Shown piece after piece: positions 32,181 through 41,275 of a stretch of DNA of 64,000 nucleotides. A model generated the notes under the pieces. That model was given only the letters and a program-made list of their open reading frames with translations, was not told where the DNA came from and made no database searches. The position numbers and the translations under genes are program-made. The stretch spans positions 124,001 to 188,000 of the forward strand of contig CBDDFV010000012.1 of NCBI GenBank assembly GCA_965227335.1, in the 5' to 3' direction. The stretch comes from CBDDFV01 sp965227335. GTDB taxonomy: Bacteria; Planctomycetota; Phycisphaerae; Phycisphaerales; SM1A02. Position 1 is the stretch's first letter. Each line of letters starts with the position of its first letter.

Positions 32181-34670
32181 TCAGCCCCAGTTGGCGAGCA
32201 GCGTCGCGAGGTCGCCGGGCCCGACCGCGCCGTCGCCGTCGAGGTCCTCGGGGCAGCCGTCGCACGGTCCCCACGCGGCGAGGAGCGTCGCGAGGTCGCC
32301 GGCGTCGACGTCGCCGTCGCCGTCAAGGTCGCCGGGGACGCCGGTCTCTTCACAGAAGAGCGCCGAGATGCGGACGTTGTCGACGCCCGCCTCGACGACC
32401 GAACCCGCGTTGAGGTCCGCCGCGTAGAAGCGCACCCGCAACTGATCGGTGTTGGTCACGCCGGGGATGTCGGCGACGAGGAACTCCCTGAGGATCCAGC
32501 CGCCGTTGACTTCGGGTCCGCCCGGGCCGACGGTTTCGAGCGGCAGCCACGTGGCGCCGTCGTCGTCGGAGATCTCGATGACCATGATGTCGTTCATCGG
32601 ATCGGCGCCCGCGGTGTTGGAATACCAGCGCGAGTAGCTGAGCACGGCGTCGGGATCTGACGCGTCCATGGCGGGCGACGTGAGCAGCGTGCCGCCGCCG
32701 TCGAGGTCGCTGTCGCCATCCTCGTTCTCGGTGAGGAAGCACTGGCCGGAGCCGTCGGCGTCCTGGGCGGGGTCGCCGCGATCGCCGCCGCCGACCGGCG
32801 TGCCGCGCTCCCAGGCGCCGGTCGCGAGACCGGGGTCGTTCACCACGGTCCAGCCGAGGTCGCTTTCGAAGTCATCTTCGAACCACGTGTTGACGCCCGA
32901 CCACGCATCGGCGGCGTAGGTCGAATCGGGCGCGCCGAAGGGGTTGGCGACGACATCGCCGCCCTCGACCTCGACCGTGACGTAGTAGTTCACGTGCGCG
33001 CCGCACTCGAAGGCGGGGAAGACGGCGTCGTAGACGTTCGTTCCGACTTCCACCATCGGGACGCTCGTGAACCCGCCGCCGGTCGAGTAGTGGAGCATCC
33101 CGGTGCCGGGGAGCGGCTGCACCGACTGGCCGGAGACCTCGACGCGGATCGCCGTGCCGCCGTTGGGATCGACCCAGTCGGGACGGCCGTCGGGGTACGA
33201 GAAGGACACCGAGACGGTGGACAGCGCGATCTCGACCGCGGTCGCCGCGTTCACGATGCCGTGTCCGTAATCGTTGTCTTCTCCCGGCGCGCCCAGATCG
33301 CCGGCGGAGATGTACATGATCTCCTTGATCTCCTCCGGGGCCAGGTCGGGGTTTGCGTGACGCATCAGCGCCACCACGCCCGCGATGTGCGGCGTCGCCA
33401 TCGACGTCCCGCTCTTCAGGCTGTAGCCGCCGCTCGGCGCGGCGGAGCGTACGTTCACGCCCGGGGCGGCGATGTCCGGCTTGACCGCCGACTCGCCGTT
33501 CGGGCCGCACTGCGTCGGACCACGCGACGAGAAGCCGGCGATGGGCAGGCTGCCGTTGTTGCCGTCGAGGGCGGCCACCGCAAACGTGCGATATTCGTCG
33601 GTCGCGCGATCGGCGGGACGACGCAGGCCGTCAAAGCCCTCGTTCCCCGCCGCGAACACGACGACGACGCCCGCGGCTTCGCACGCATCGAGGAAGGACC
33701 AGAACAGATCATCGCATTCGGGATAGCCGTGGAACGTGGCGACGCCCCACGAGTTGGCGGACACGTCGGGCACGTCGAAGGACGTGAACGGATCGCCGTC
33801 GGGATTGACCGTCCACTGGAACGCGAGGATGGCGTCGGACACGGTCTGTCCGATGCTGACGCGATCGATGACGGCGGCGTGGATCCACTCCGCGCCGGGG
33901 GCGACGCCGATCTGGTCGCCGGGCAGGCCGCCGCAGATCGTGCCCATGGTGTGGGTGCCGTGGGTGCCGCTGTCCTGGGGGAAGGTCCAGTTGGTGACGG
34001 GATCGAAGAACGCCCAGCCGGGATTGCCGGCGTAATCAGGATCGTTGCCACGCCAGCGACTGTCGAGCGACGGGTGCGACCCGGCGACGCCGGTGTCGAG
34101 CGACGAGACGAGCCGGCCGGTTCCGTCGAAGCCCATCGCCCACGCGTCGGGCGCGTTGATTGCGTCGAGTCCCGGTTCCGGACCGCCGCCGGCCAGACCG
34201 CCCGGTCCCGGCGCGGGCGCATCCGCGGTCGGATCGACCAACTCGATCGGCGGGTTGTAGAAGATGGTGTCGACATCGTCGCGCTTCGCAAGGGCGCGGA
34301 TCTCGGCCGGCGTGGCGTCGACCCGGACCGCGTTGACGAGCCAGAACGGCTGCACGTTCGACGCGTCGCCGCGCAGCATCGCCGCATCAATCGCTTCCAG
34401 CAGCGGCCCCTGCGTCGCCGCGGCCCGGTCCTGCAGCTCCAGGATCACGGTCTGGTTGCGCAACGCCATCGAGGTGGGCTGGAGGTTGAGCGTGTCGATC
34501 AACCCGTCGGTGTCGACGCGGTCGGCGAGGTAGACCAGCGTCGAGACGTGCCGGTCGGCGGGCGCGGCGTCGAGGAGCTCGTCGAGGGCGGGATCGACCT
34601 GACCGGCGAGGACCGAAGTCGACGCAACCGCCAGCGCCATCGCGCTGCTGAGATTCATCATTCGCTTCAT
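32181..34670 (-). CDS. Secreted subtilisin-family (S8) serine protease with dockerin-like tail
   Basis: An 829-residue exported endopeptidase. ATG 34670 has GGAGG about 12 bases upstream and opens a signal peptide (MKRMMNLSSAMALAVASTSVLAG). Residues 30-140 look like an I9-type propeptide. The catalytic domain (about 165-500) has D192 (SLDTG), H237 (HGTH), oxyanion N342 (AAGNEG) and S422 (SGTSMATPH). Beyond it are a beta domain (about 500-620) and a jelly-roll-like domain (GWTVVNDPGLATGAWERG..., VDNVRIS, to about 770). The end has two dockerin-like units joined by GPCDGCPE, finishing DLATLLANWG. It has its own terminator. It is probably a surface-anchored or released protease for protein degradation. 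Confidence 0.93.
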   Translation of the reverse strand: MKRMMNLSSAMALAVASTSVLAGQVDPALDELLDAAPADRHVSTLVYLADRVDTDGLIDTLNLQPTSMALRNQTVILELQDRAAATQGPLLEAIDAAMLRGDASNVQPFWLVNAVRVDATPAEIRALAKRDDVDTIFYNPPIELVDPTADAPAPGPGGLAGGGPEPGLDAINAPDAWAMGFDGTGRLVSSLDTGVAGSHPSLDSRWRGNDPDYAGNPGWAFFDPVTNWTFPQDSGTHGTHTMGTICGGLPGDQIGVAPGAEWIHAAVIDRVSIGQTVSDAILAFQWTVNPDGDPFTSFDVPDVSANSWGVATFHGYPECDDLFWSFLDACEAAGVVVVFAAGNEGFDGLRRPADRATDEYRTFAVAALDGNNGSLPIAGFSSRGPTQCGPNGESAVKPDIAAPGVNVRSAAPSGGYSLKSGTSMATPHIAGVVALMRHANPDLAPEEIKEIMYISAGDLGAPGEDNDYGHGIVNAATAVEIALSTVSVSFSYPDGRPDWVDPNGGTAIRVEVSGQSVQPLPGTGMLHYSTGGGFTSVPMVEVGTNVYDAVFPAFECGAHVNYYVTVEVEGGDVVANPFGAPDSTYAADAWSGVNTWFEDDFESDLGWTVVNDPGLATGAWERGTPVGGGDRGDPAQDADGSGQCFLTENEDGDSDLDGGGTLLTSPAMDASDPDAVLSYSRWYSNTAGADPMNDIMVIEISDDDGATWLPLETVGPGGPEVNGGWILREFLVADIPGVTNTDQLRVRFYAADLNAGSVVEAGVDNVRISALFCEETGVPGDLDGDGDVDAGDLATLLAAWGPCDGCPEDLDGDGAVGPGDLATLLANWG

Positions 34671-34898
34671 GAACAGAGGACTCCTCCGGGTGTAGGGGAC
34701 CCGGGTCGGGGGAGGTCGCGCGATCGAAGGGGATTCAGCGATTGGCGCGGCGTGATCGGCGTCAGCGGGGGCCGATCGGCGACGCACCTCGCGCGGGGGG
34801 ACGCCGACACCGCGAGACGCCATCATCGGGCCCCGCGGGGTCTGGGGCAAGTAAAAACAAGCGGGGCGTCGTGACCACGGTCCGCGTCGCGATTTCGG

Positions 34899-34904
34899 TA
34901 CCCT
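34899..34904 (+). promoter_or_regulatory. -10-like TACCCT just before the CNNM/CBS gene
   Basis: TACCCT with a 7-base gap to ATG 34912 and no Shine-Dalgarno. Confidence 0.4.
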
Positions 34905-34911
34905 GATCCGC

Positions 34912-35973
34912 ATGACGATGCTGTTCGTCTATCTGATGATCGCCGTGGGCGTCTCGTTTCTCTGCTCGCTGCTCGAGGCTTCGCTGCTGAGCGTGCCGCG
35001 CTCTCATATTGCGTTGCTCGTTGAGCGTGGTCATCGGGCCGGCCCGCGGCTGGAGAAGCTCAAGTCGGACATCGATCGTCCGCTCGCCGCGATCCTGACC
35101 TTGAACACATTTGCGCACACGCTGGGGGCGGCGGGGGTCGGCGCGCAGGCGGCGTTCATCTGGGGGGAGGCGTGGGTCGGTCTCGTGAGTTTCGTGGTGA
35201 CGCTGATCGTCCTGATCTTCTCGGAGATCATTCCCAAGACGCTGGGGGCGGTCTTCGCGAAGCGTCTGTCCGGCTTCACGGCGTGGGCGACGACGTGGCT
35301 GATCCGGGTGTTGTATCCGCTGGTGTTCGCCTGCAACAAGATCTCGCGTCTGGTCTCGGGCGGTCGGACGGAGTTGCCGACGATCAGTCGCGATGAACTG
35401 CGGGTGGTCGCGGGGTGGGCGCAGGAGGAGGGCGCGATCGATCCGCTGGAGTCACGGATCATTCGAAACATGATCGCGCTGCGCGACGTGGCGGTGAGCG
35501 AAGTGATGACGCCGCGCACGGTGGTGACGACGATCGCGTCGGACCAGACGATCGGCGACGTGGCCCGCGAGGGTCCGCCCCGCTTCAGCCGGGTGCCGGT
35601 GATCGGCAAGTCGCTCGATGACGTGCGGGGCGTCGTGCACCGGCACGATCTCATGCACGCGATGAGCGCGGGGGATCTGGAGCGGCCGGTGGGCGAACTC
35701 GCGCGGCCGGTGCACGCGGTGCCCTTGATCGCGAAGCTGCCCGCCGTGCTCCGCCGGTTCATCGAACGGCGCGAGCATCTGTTCATCGTGGTCGACGAGT
35801 ACGGCGGCAGCGCGGGCGTGATCACGCTGGAGGACATTCTCGAGACCATTCTCGGTCTGGAGATCGTGGACGAGACGGACGATGCGCCGGACATGCGTGA
35901 ACTGGCGCGTCGCCTGGTGACGGCGCATCGCCAGGCGCACGGCGGCGCGGCCGCGCCCGCGTCGAAGGACTGA
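34912..35973 (+). CDS. CNNM (DUF21) and CBS-domain membrane protein (HlyC/CorC family)
   Basis: A 353-residue inner-membrane protein. The N-terminal CNNM/DUF21 part has three to four helices (LFVYLMIAVGVSFLCSLLEASLLSV, TLNTFAHTLGAAGVGAQAAF, VSFVVTLIVLIFSEIIPKTLG), including the conserved E-x-x-LLS and SEIIPK segments. Two CBS domains follow (about 200-330, VMTPRTVV and HLFIVVDEYGGSAGVITLEDILE). The C-terminal CorC_HlyC domain is absent, so this is a short form. Family members are linked to Mg2+/Co2+ efflux or homeostasis. Confidence 0.9.
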   Translation: MTMLFVYLMIAVGVSFLCSLLEASLLSVPRSHIALLVERGHRAGPRLEKLKSDIDRPLAAILTLNTFAHTLGAAGVGAQAAFIWGEAWVGLVSFVVTLIVLIFSEIIPKTLGAVFAKRLSGFTAWATTWLIRVLYPLVFACNKISRLVSGGRTELPTISRDELRVVAGWAQEEGAIDPLESRIIRNMIALRDVAVSEVMTPRTVVTTIASDQTIGDVAREGPPRFSRVPVIGKSLDDVRGVVHRHDLMHAMSAGDLERPVGELARPVHAVPLIAKLPAVLRRFIERREHLFIVVDEYGGSAGVITLEDILETILGLEIVDETDDAPDMRELARRLVTAHRQAHGGAAAPASKD

Positions 35974-36017
35974 ACAACGCGGTCCGGATCCGGCCCGCCC
36001 GCCTTCCGGCCGGGGAC

Positions 36018-36305
36018 TCACCGACCGTCGCGGGCGGCCTTCTCCCCCTTGTTGATGATCGCGGCGGTCCACACCGGGGCGGTGAAGAAGATCGCGAGCA
36101 GGAAGAAGAGGATCAGCGCCACGGTCCAGAACATCCAGCCGCCGGCCGGGGTCAGCACGTTGACGAGGATGATCGCGAGGATCAACCCCCCCAGGATGGT
36201 GAGGATCCAGCCGAGTCCGATCGCGCTGCGTCGCCGTTCGCGCGGCGTCGGTTCGGGCGTGGGGTCAACCGGAGCGGATTCGGGCGAATGAAGCGGATCG
36301 GTCAC
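36018..36305 (-). CDS. Small two-helix membrane protein
   Basis: A 95-residue protein with a Pro/Glu-rich cytoplasmic start and two helices (AIGLGWILTILGGLILAIILVNVLT and MFWTVALILFFLLAIFFTAPVWTAAII). The GTG start at 36305 has AAGGAG six bases upstream. It lies 49 bases before the MscS stop on the same strand, so it may be co-transcribed with mscS. It belongs to no family I can name. Confidence 0.7.
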   Translation of the reverse strand: MTDPLHSPESAPVDPTPEPTPRERRRSAIGLGWILTILGGLILAIILVNVLTPAGGWMFWTVALILFFLLAIFFTAPVWTAAIINKGEKAARDGR

Positions 36306-36354
36306 GGTTCTCTCCTTGACGGACCCCGTCGGATCCGTCGGTCGTCGATGCGAG

Positions 36355-37347
36355 TCACGTCTCGCCCTGGGGCTGGTCTTCGTCGAGACGCACGGGCACG
36401 CGGTCCTTGAACGTCAGGGTGCGGTACGGGAACGGAATCTCGATTCCGGCCTCGTCGAGTCCGGACTTGATCGACTCGATCACTTCGTCCCGCGACTCGC
36501 GCTGTTCGAACGGCGTTGAACCGGACCACCAGGTGACCTCGAAGTTCACGCTGCTGTCGGCGAACGCACAGGCGAAGACCTCGATCGGATCCGAGTCCGA
36601 CACCGACGGGCACGCGGCGACCGCGTCGCGAATCACCGTCCGCGCCGTCCCGACATCCTCACCGTAGGCGACGCCGCAGATGAGGTCGACCCGGCGTTTC
36701 GGGCGATTGGTGAGCACGTCGACGGGATTCTTGTACAGGTCGACGTTGGGCAGGACCACCAGCTCGCCGCTCACGGTCCGGAGCACGGTGTTGCGCACCG
36801 TGATGTCGAGCACGCGTCCGGTCACGCCGTTGACGGTGATGAAATCGCCGTTCTCGAATGGGAACCGCCACAGGATCAGCACGCCGGCGAAGAAGTTCTC
36901 GAAGATGTCCTTGAAGGCGAGACCGATCGCAATCGAACCGACGCCGAGCGCGGTCAGCGCCCGGGTGGGCGTGAGTCCGGGGAAGACGACCATCGCCGCG
37001 AGCAGAAGGCCGAGCGTCCAGACGCCGATCACGATGAAGCGCTGGATGAGCTCCTTCAGCGAGCCGCGCATCGAGACCGGCGCGAGCAGCCGCCCGCTGA
37101 CGAGGCGAGCGATCACCGCGATCGCCCCCGTCGCGAAAAGGATGATCAGACCCGCGGCGAGCAGCGGCAGGTGGGCGAGGAAGCTCTCGAAGATGCCGCG
37201 CACTGCCTCGAGGACCGTTTCCGTGGCCGCCTCGACGGAGGGGAGGGCCGCTGGATCGCCGTCGCCGGGCGCGGCCGTCGACGCGGCATCTCCGCCGGCG
37301 CCGGGCGTGGCGGAAGCGTTCGGGGGCGTGACGGCGGGAGCGGACAT
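36355..37347 (-). CDS. MscS-family small-conductance mechanosensitive channel
   Basis: A 330-residue inner-membrane channel that opens on membrane tension and releases solutes in hypo-osmotic shock. Its pore-lining TM3 has the Gly/Ala pattern of MscS (ALTALGVGSIAIGLAFKDIFENFFAGVLIL). The beta domain begins PFENGDFITVNGVTGRVLDI and includes NTVLRTVSGELVVLPN. The N-terminal 45 residues are Pro/Ala-rich. ATG 37347 is preferred over upstream starts because of the signal-free leader; a TACAGT hexamer lies ten bases upstream. It diverges from the MgtC-family gene. Confidence 0.92.
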   Translation of the reverse strand: MSAPAVTPPNASATPGAGGDAASTAAPGDGDPAALPSVEAATETVLEAVRGIFESFLAHLPLLAAGLIILFATGAIAVIARLVSGRLLAPVSMRGSLKELIQRFIVIGVWTLGLLLAAMVVFPGLTPTRALTALGVGSIAIGLAFKDIFENFFAGVLILWRFPFENGDFITVNGVTGRVLDITVRNTVLRTVSGELVVLPNVDLYKNPVDVLTNRPKRRVDLICGVAYGEDVGTARTVIRDAVAACPSVSDSDPIEVFACAFADSSVNFEVTWWSGSTPFEQRESRDEVIESIKSGLDEAGIEIPFPYRTLTFKDRVPVRLDEDQPQGET

Positions 37348-37414
37348 CAGCGGACGCACTGTACCACACGCGGATCCGGGGCTCGGCCCGCGCCGACTGC
37401 GCCGGAGGCGACCG

Positions 37415-37420
37415 TACAAT
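37415..37420 (+). promoter_or_regulatory. -10-like TACAAT upstream of the MgtC-family gene
   Basis: TACAAT lies about 57 bases before the ATG, giving a normal leader with an SD. A TACAGT on the other strand (37358-37363) serves mscS, so the region is a divergent promoter. Confidence 0.35.
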
Positions 37421-37476
37421 GCACGCCTCAATTCGCCTCGCGCAAGCACCTCCCGCGCGTGGCCTGGAGGAGCCCG

Positions 37477-38013
37477 ATGGATCTGCACGAACTGCTGACG
37501 AGCCGGCTTCATGACCCGTGGTGGGAGATGCTCGCGAAGCTGCTCTTCGCCGTCATCTCGGCCGCCGTGATCGGCTGGGAGCGGGAAGCGGCCGGGCGGG
37601 CGGCCGGGCTGCGCACGCACATCCTGGTCGGGCTGGGCGCGGCGGGTCTGGCGATCACCGCCCTCGAGACGCCCGCGGTCTTCTCATCCGTCGACGGCGC
37701 CGATGCGGTCAGCGTGGATCCGACTCGGATTCTCGCGGCCGTCATCGGCGGCATCGGCTTTCTGGGCGGGGGCGCGATCATTCAGGCGCGGGGAAAGGTG
37801 CGAGGCCTGACCACCGCCGCCGGACTCTGGGTGACCGCCGCGATCGGACTCTCGGTCGGACTCGGCCTGTTCACCCTCGCGGTCGTGATGGCCGGGTTCG
37901 CCATCATCACGCTCACCTGGCTGCGACGGATCGAGCATCAGGCGCCGTCGCTCTCCGGGAACGATGCGGCGAACGACGACGACGAGGGCGACCGCGACGG
38001 CGAGGGCGACTGA
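37477..38013 (+). CDS. MgtC/SapB-family membrane protein
   Basis: A 178-residue integral membrane protein. It has the MgtC core: LLFAVISAAVIGWEREAAGRAAGLRTHILVGLGAAGL, then ILAAVIGGIGFLGGGAIIQARGKVRGLTTAAGLWVTAAIGLSVG, with the conserved R-E and GIGFLGGG motifs. The C-terminus is acidic and lacks the extra soluble domain of Salmonella MgtC, as in the SapB branch. Its role in Mg2+ or membrane energetics is inferred from the family. GGAGGAG lies upstream of ATG 37477. Confidence 0.9.
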   Translation: MDLHELLTSRLHDPWWEMLAKLLFAVISAAVIGWEREAAGRAAGLRTHILVGLGAAGLAITALETPAVFSSVDGADAVSVDPTRILAAVIGGIGFLGGGAIIQARGKVRGLTTAAGLWVTAAIGLSVGLGLFTLAVVMAGFAIITLTWLRRIEHQAPSLSGNDAANDDDEGDRDGEGD

Positions 38014-38375
38014 CCCGCGGCGGTCTCATGCCGGGCCAGCGCGCCGGGAGCGTCTTCCGTCTCCGCCCCCGCCGTCGTTCCCGTCTGTCGCGACCCGGCC
38101 CCGCCCGGCCGGCCCCTCCAGGCGCGGACGCATTCACCATCGAATGTATGACATAAGTCAATATTAACAATTGCGGTCATTCATGACATTCGTTTCTGGA
38201 CAGGCCGCGGAACGGGCGGAAGATGGCGAAGGCGAAGGGCGGGCGGCGCGTGGCGGCGTCGACGACTTTCCTTCGTCCCGGCCGAGCGCGTGGCCGCGAG
38301 TCGATCCATCTGACGTCCCGGGGGCGCGATGGGTGCGCGCCGTCGGCGTCGACGACTCGCGGAGGATCTGGAACC
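38014..38375 (+). promoter_or_regulatory. AT-rich region with inverted repeat before the 38376 gene
   Basis: Most of this 362-base gap is GC-rich, but 38141-38192 is an AT-rich island (…atgacataagtcaatattaacaattg…). It is flanked by an inverted repeat, cgaatgtatg (38141-38150) and tcatgacattcg (38181-38192). It could hold the promoter and a regulator site for the secreted protein at 38376. No gene is seen in the gap. Confidence 0.35.
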
Positions 38376-40259
38376 ATGCGGAACTGTGCGACTCGAATCC
38401 GTCTCGCGACGGCGGGACTGCTGGGGGGGCTGATGCTCGCGGCGTCGGCGCCGGCGGACATCTGGTTCACCCACGACGTCAACGTGACGGCGCTGGCCCC
38501 GCCGCCGGGGAACGGCGTCTTCGCGGCGCCGGACATTCAGGACATCTTCTACTCGCCCGCGTATATCCGGCTGCTGCTCGGCGCCAACACCGGCAACGCG
38601 CTGGTGGTCGACAATCCGGCGTTGCTCGGACTGCAGGCGGGCGACAACATTGACGCCATTCACCATGAGTTGCGTCCGATCGCGCCGACGTTCGAGTTCT
38701 TTCCCGGATTCGTGTTCGCGGTCGATCCCGGCGCGACGGGGCAGCCGGGAACGGCGGTGGCGACGCAGGCGCCGACCAACGCGGCGGATCTGTTCGAATC
38801 GAACGGCTTCGCGTTTCAGGCGCTGGATCTGACGGAGAACGAGATCGGGCTGGCCCCGACCGTGCCGACGGACGTGGACGGGTTCTTCCTGACGCCGTTG
38901 TCGTCGATCGACGCCGCGCGATGGATCTACTTCTCGCTGACGCCGGGCTCGCCGACGCTGGCGTTGCTCGGGGCGGGTCCGGGCGACATTCTCGCCGCCC
39001 AGGTGGGCGGGTCGCCGGTGCTATCGATTGCGGGGACGACGCTGGGTCTCGCCCCGGGGGATGATCTGGACGGGTTGACGATGGTCAACGGGGTCGACGC
39101 GAACAACGACGGCGACTTCGACGACCCGGGCGACGGCGCGCCGTTCGTCGTGTTCTCGGTCGGTCCCGGCGGGCTCGGGCTGCCCGGCAGCGCGCTGGCG
39201 GCCCAGTCGATCTCGGATCCGCCGGTGGGCGGCGATGTCTACTTCTCGCTCGGCGGGAGCACGAACACCCTGTTCATGGACGACGCCCTGCTCGGACTCG
39301 CGGACACGGACAACATCAACGGCCTGGATCTGCCTTCGATGGCCGTTCCGGCGGGAACGACGGGGCGGGACATCATTCCGTCCGGGGACCCGTTCTCCGG
39401 CGGCGCCACCACGCCCGGCGCGCCGGGGACGCCGAACGGCCCGCCGATCGGCGGCGGGGGCGGCGGCGGCGGAGGCGGCGGCGGGCAGCCGTGCGTCCGG
39501 GTCGGCCTGTGCATTCAGCAGGAGACGACGGGCAAGTGCGACATCACGTTGCGGATCAACCTGACGTGCTCGGCCCCGGTCGACGTCGACGTCACGGTCT
39601 GCTGCGACGACGGCGATGATTCCAACGGCAGCGAACTCGACGCCGCGGTGACCGCGATGGCCGCCGCGCTCGCCGGCGCCGTGGTGCCGCCGGGCTCCGG
39701 TCCCGATTCCGGCAAGTCGATCTTCGCGGGTCCGGGCGTGGTGCAGTCGACATCGCCGACGCATACGAACGCGACGCTGCCGGTCAACGGGTGCCTCACC
39801 AACTGCGGCGTCACCGGCGTGAACGTCATTCTCAACGGGTGCGACTGCTACACGCAGAACGTCGCCCCCAAGCCGCCGCCCGCCTGTGAGATCAAGACGG
39901 CGGAGGTGCTGGTCCGCTTCGATCAGGATGTCGTGAGCGACGGCGTCTACATGCTGCAGTTCGAAGAGAACGGGGCGCCGCACTACATCGAGGTCGACGG
40001 CGGCGGGGCGGACCAGGGCGCCGAGCGGATCCGACAGTACTTCGCCGACCTCGGCTACCAGACCCGGGACGGCAAGGAGGGCGGCGTGCTGATCGTCGCG
40101 GATCCGTCCGGCGCGCCCGTGTACGACGTCTGGGCGTCGGGCTTCGTGCTCGGGGGCACGGGGCACCGCACGATCGGCGTCTCCTGGGAGATGATCTTCT
40201 GGGATCGCATCGAGCCGATCGACACCGTGCTCAAGACGCTCGAGCCGCCGGCCCCCTGA
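38376..40259 (+). CDS. Large secreted protein of unknown function
   Basis: A 627-residue exported protein I do not recognise. ATG 38376 has GGAGG ten bases upstream and opens a signal peptide (MRNCATRIRLATAGLLGGLMLAASAPA). The first 330 residues repeat the theme 'ALLGLQAGDNIDAI', 'LLGAGPGDILAAQ', 'TLGLAPGDDLDGL' and 'LLGLADTDNINGLDL', at least four copies of a beta-rich repeat seen in planctomycete secreted proteins. A 12-glycine linker (about 364-376) separates a Cys-rich middle domain (CVRVGLC, CCDDGDD, GCDCYTQ) from a C-terminal alpha/beta part. There is no dockerin tail. Confidence 0.7.
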   Translation: MRNCATRIRLATAGLLGGLMLAASAPADIWFTHDVNVTALAPPPGNGVFAAPDIQDIFYSPAYIRLLLGANTGNALVVDNPALLGLQAGDNIDAIHHELRPIAPTFEFFPGFVFAVDPGATGQPGTAVATQAPTNAADLFESNGFAFQALDLTENEIGLAPTVPTDVDGFFLTPLSSIDAARWIYFSLTPGSPTLALLGAGPGDILAAQVGGSPVLSIAGTTLGLAPGDDLDGLTMVNGVDANNDGDFDDPGDGAPFVVFSVGPGGLGLPGSALAAQSISDPPVGGDVYFSLGGSTNTLFMDDALLGLADTDNINGLDLPSMAVPAGTTGRDIIPSGDPFSGGATTPGAPGTPNGPPIGGGGGGGGGGGGQPCVRVGLCIQQETTGKCDITLRINLTCSAPVDVDVTVCCDDGDDSNGSELDAAVTAMAAALAGAVVPPGSGPDSGKSIFAGPGVVQSTSPTHTNATLPVNGCLTNCGVTGVNVILNGCDCYTQNVAPKPPPACEIKTAEVLVRFDQDVVSDGVYMLQFEENGAPHYIEVDGGGADQGAERIRQYFADLGYQTRDGKEGGVLIVADPSGAPVYDVWASGFVLGGTGHRTIGVSWEMIFWDRIEPIDTVLKTLEPPAP

Positions 40260-40285
40260 CGGCCTCGCCCGCATCGACTCCCCGC

Positions 40286-40319
40286 GGCCGTTCATCTCTT
40301 CCGGGATGGACGGCCCTTT
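40286..40319 (+). terminator. Intrinsic terminator after the 38376 gene
   Basis: GGCCGTTCATC (40286-40296) pairs with GATGGACGGCC (40305-40315, one mismatch), followed by CTTTA. Confidence 0.6.
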
Positions 40320-40382
40320 ATGTCCGGCGGCGGCGGTGATCCGCCGGGCGCGCCGGCGCGCCGCCCGCCGAATCGGAGCCGC

Positions 40383-40388
40383 TACCAT
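40383..40388 (+). promoter_or_regulatory. -10-like TACCAT just before mlaF
   Basis: TACCAT with an 8-base gap to ATG 40397 and no Shine-Dalgarno. Confidence 0.4.
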
Positions 40389-40396
40389 GGCTCCCC

Positions 40397-41275
40397 ATGT
40401 CCGATGCGCCCTCGACTCACGAACCCGAACGTCCCGAGGAGATCCGCGTCGAGCACGTGGCGAAGTCTTTCGGATCGCACCGCGTGCTGGGTGATGTCAA
40501 CCTGTCGATCCGGCGCGGCGAGATCATTGCGATCGTCGGCGCGTCCGGATGCGGGAAGACGGTGCTCATGCACATCATGGTGGGACTGATCCGGCCGGAC
40601 GCCGGCCATGTGTTCGTGGCGGACCATGAGCGCTCCGGGTCGCCGCTGCTCGATCTCACCACGTTGAACGAGGATGAGATGGATGAGATCCGCCGGCACT
40701 GGGCGGTCGTGTTTCAGCGCAACGCGTTGTTCTCGGGCACGGTCTACGAGAACATCGCGCTGTGGCTGCGGGAGGTGGCGAACCTTCCCGAGGCGGAGAT
40801 CCGCGAGCGGGCGCGGACGTCGGTGCAGGCGGTGGGGCTGGATCCGGACGAGGTGCTGGAGAAGGACCGCGACGAATTGTCGGGCGGAATGGCGAAGCGG
40901 GTCGCGGTGGCGCGGGGGATCTCGAAGAACCCGGAACTGATCTTCTACGACGAGCCGACCACGGGGCTGGACCCGGACCACGCCGGACGCATTCAGGACC
41001 TGATCTGCACGACGCACGAAGGGGAGGGGCCGCGGGCGGGGGAGCGGACGACGGTGGTGGTCACCCACGACAAGGATCTGCTCTACCGACTCCGGCCGCG
41101 CATCGCCATGCTGCACGAGGGGCGGGTGTTCTTCGACGGGTCGTACGAGTCGTTCATGGCGTCGGACTCGCCGCTGATCCGGCCGTACTTCGACCTGATG
41201 CCGGGGCTGCAGCGTCGTCAGTTCCTGCCGCCGGACGAACGGGCGGAGGCGACGGCGCGCTGGGACGTGCGCTGA
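40397..41275 (+). CDS. mlaF: MlaF-type ABC ATPase (phospholipid/MCE transport)
   Basis: This ATPase pairs with an MlaE permease and MlaD/MCE proteins to move phospholipids between the outer and inner membranes. The 292-residue protein has Walker A GASGCGKT, the Mla-style Q-loop VVFQRNALFSGTVYENIALWL, signature ELSGGMAKRVAVARG, Walker B LIFYDEPTTGLDP and TVVVTHD. A C-terminal 30-residue tail is longer than usual. No mlaE, mlaD or other MCE gene is adjacent. Its last 122 bases overlap the convergent histidine-kinase gene. Confidence 0.85.
   Translation: MSDAPSTHEPERPEEIRVEHVAKSFGSHRVLGDVNLSIRRGEIIAIVGASGCGKTVLMHIMVGLIRPDAGHVFVADHERSGSPLLDLTTLNEDEMDEIRRHWAVVFQRNALFSGTVYENIALWLREVANLPEAEIRERARTSVQAVGLDPDEVLEKDRDELSGGMAKRVAVARGISKNPELIFYDEPTTGLDPDHAGRIQDLICTTHEGEGPRAGERTTVVVTHDKDLLYRLRPRIAMLHEGRVFFDGSYESFMASDSPLIRPYFDLMPGLQRRQFLPPDERAEATARWDVR

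Noticed and set aside
32994..34874. Plus-strand frame of 626 codons opposite the subtilisin gene
   Set aside because: Antisense of an S8 protease with an intact triad; no motif and no start signal.
39430..39485. Poly-glycine stretch as a sequence artefact
   Set aside because: It is in frame within a protein with signal peptide and downstream Cys-rich domain, so it is a plausible linker.
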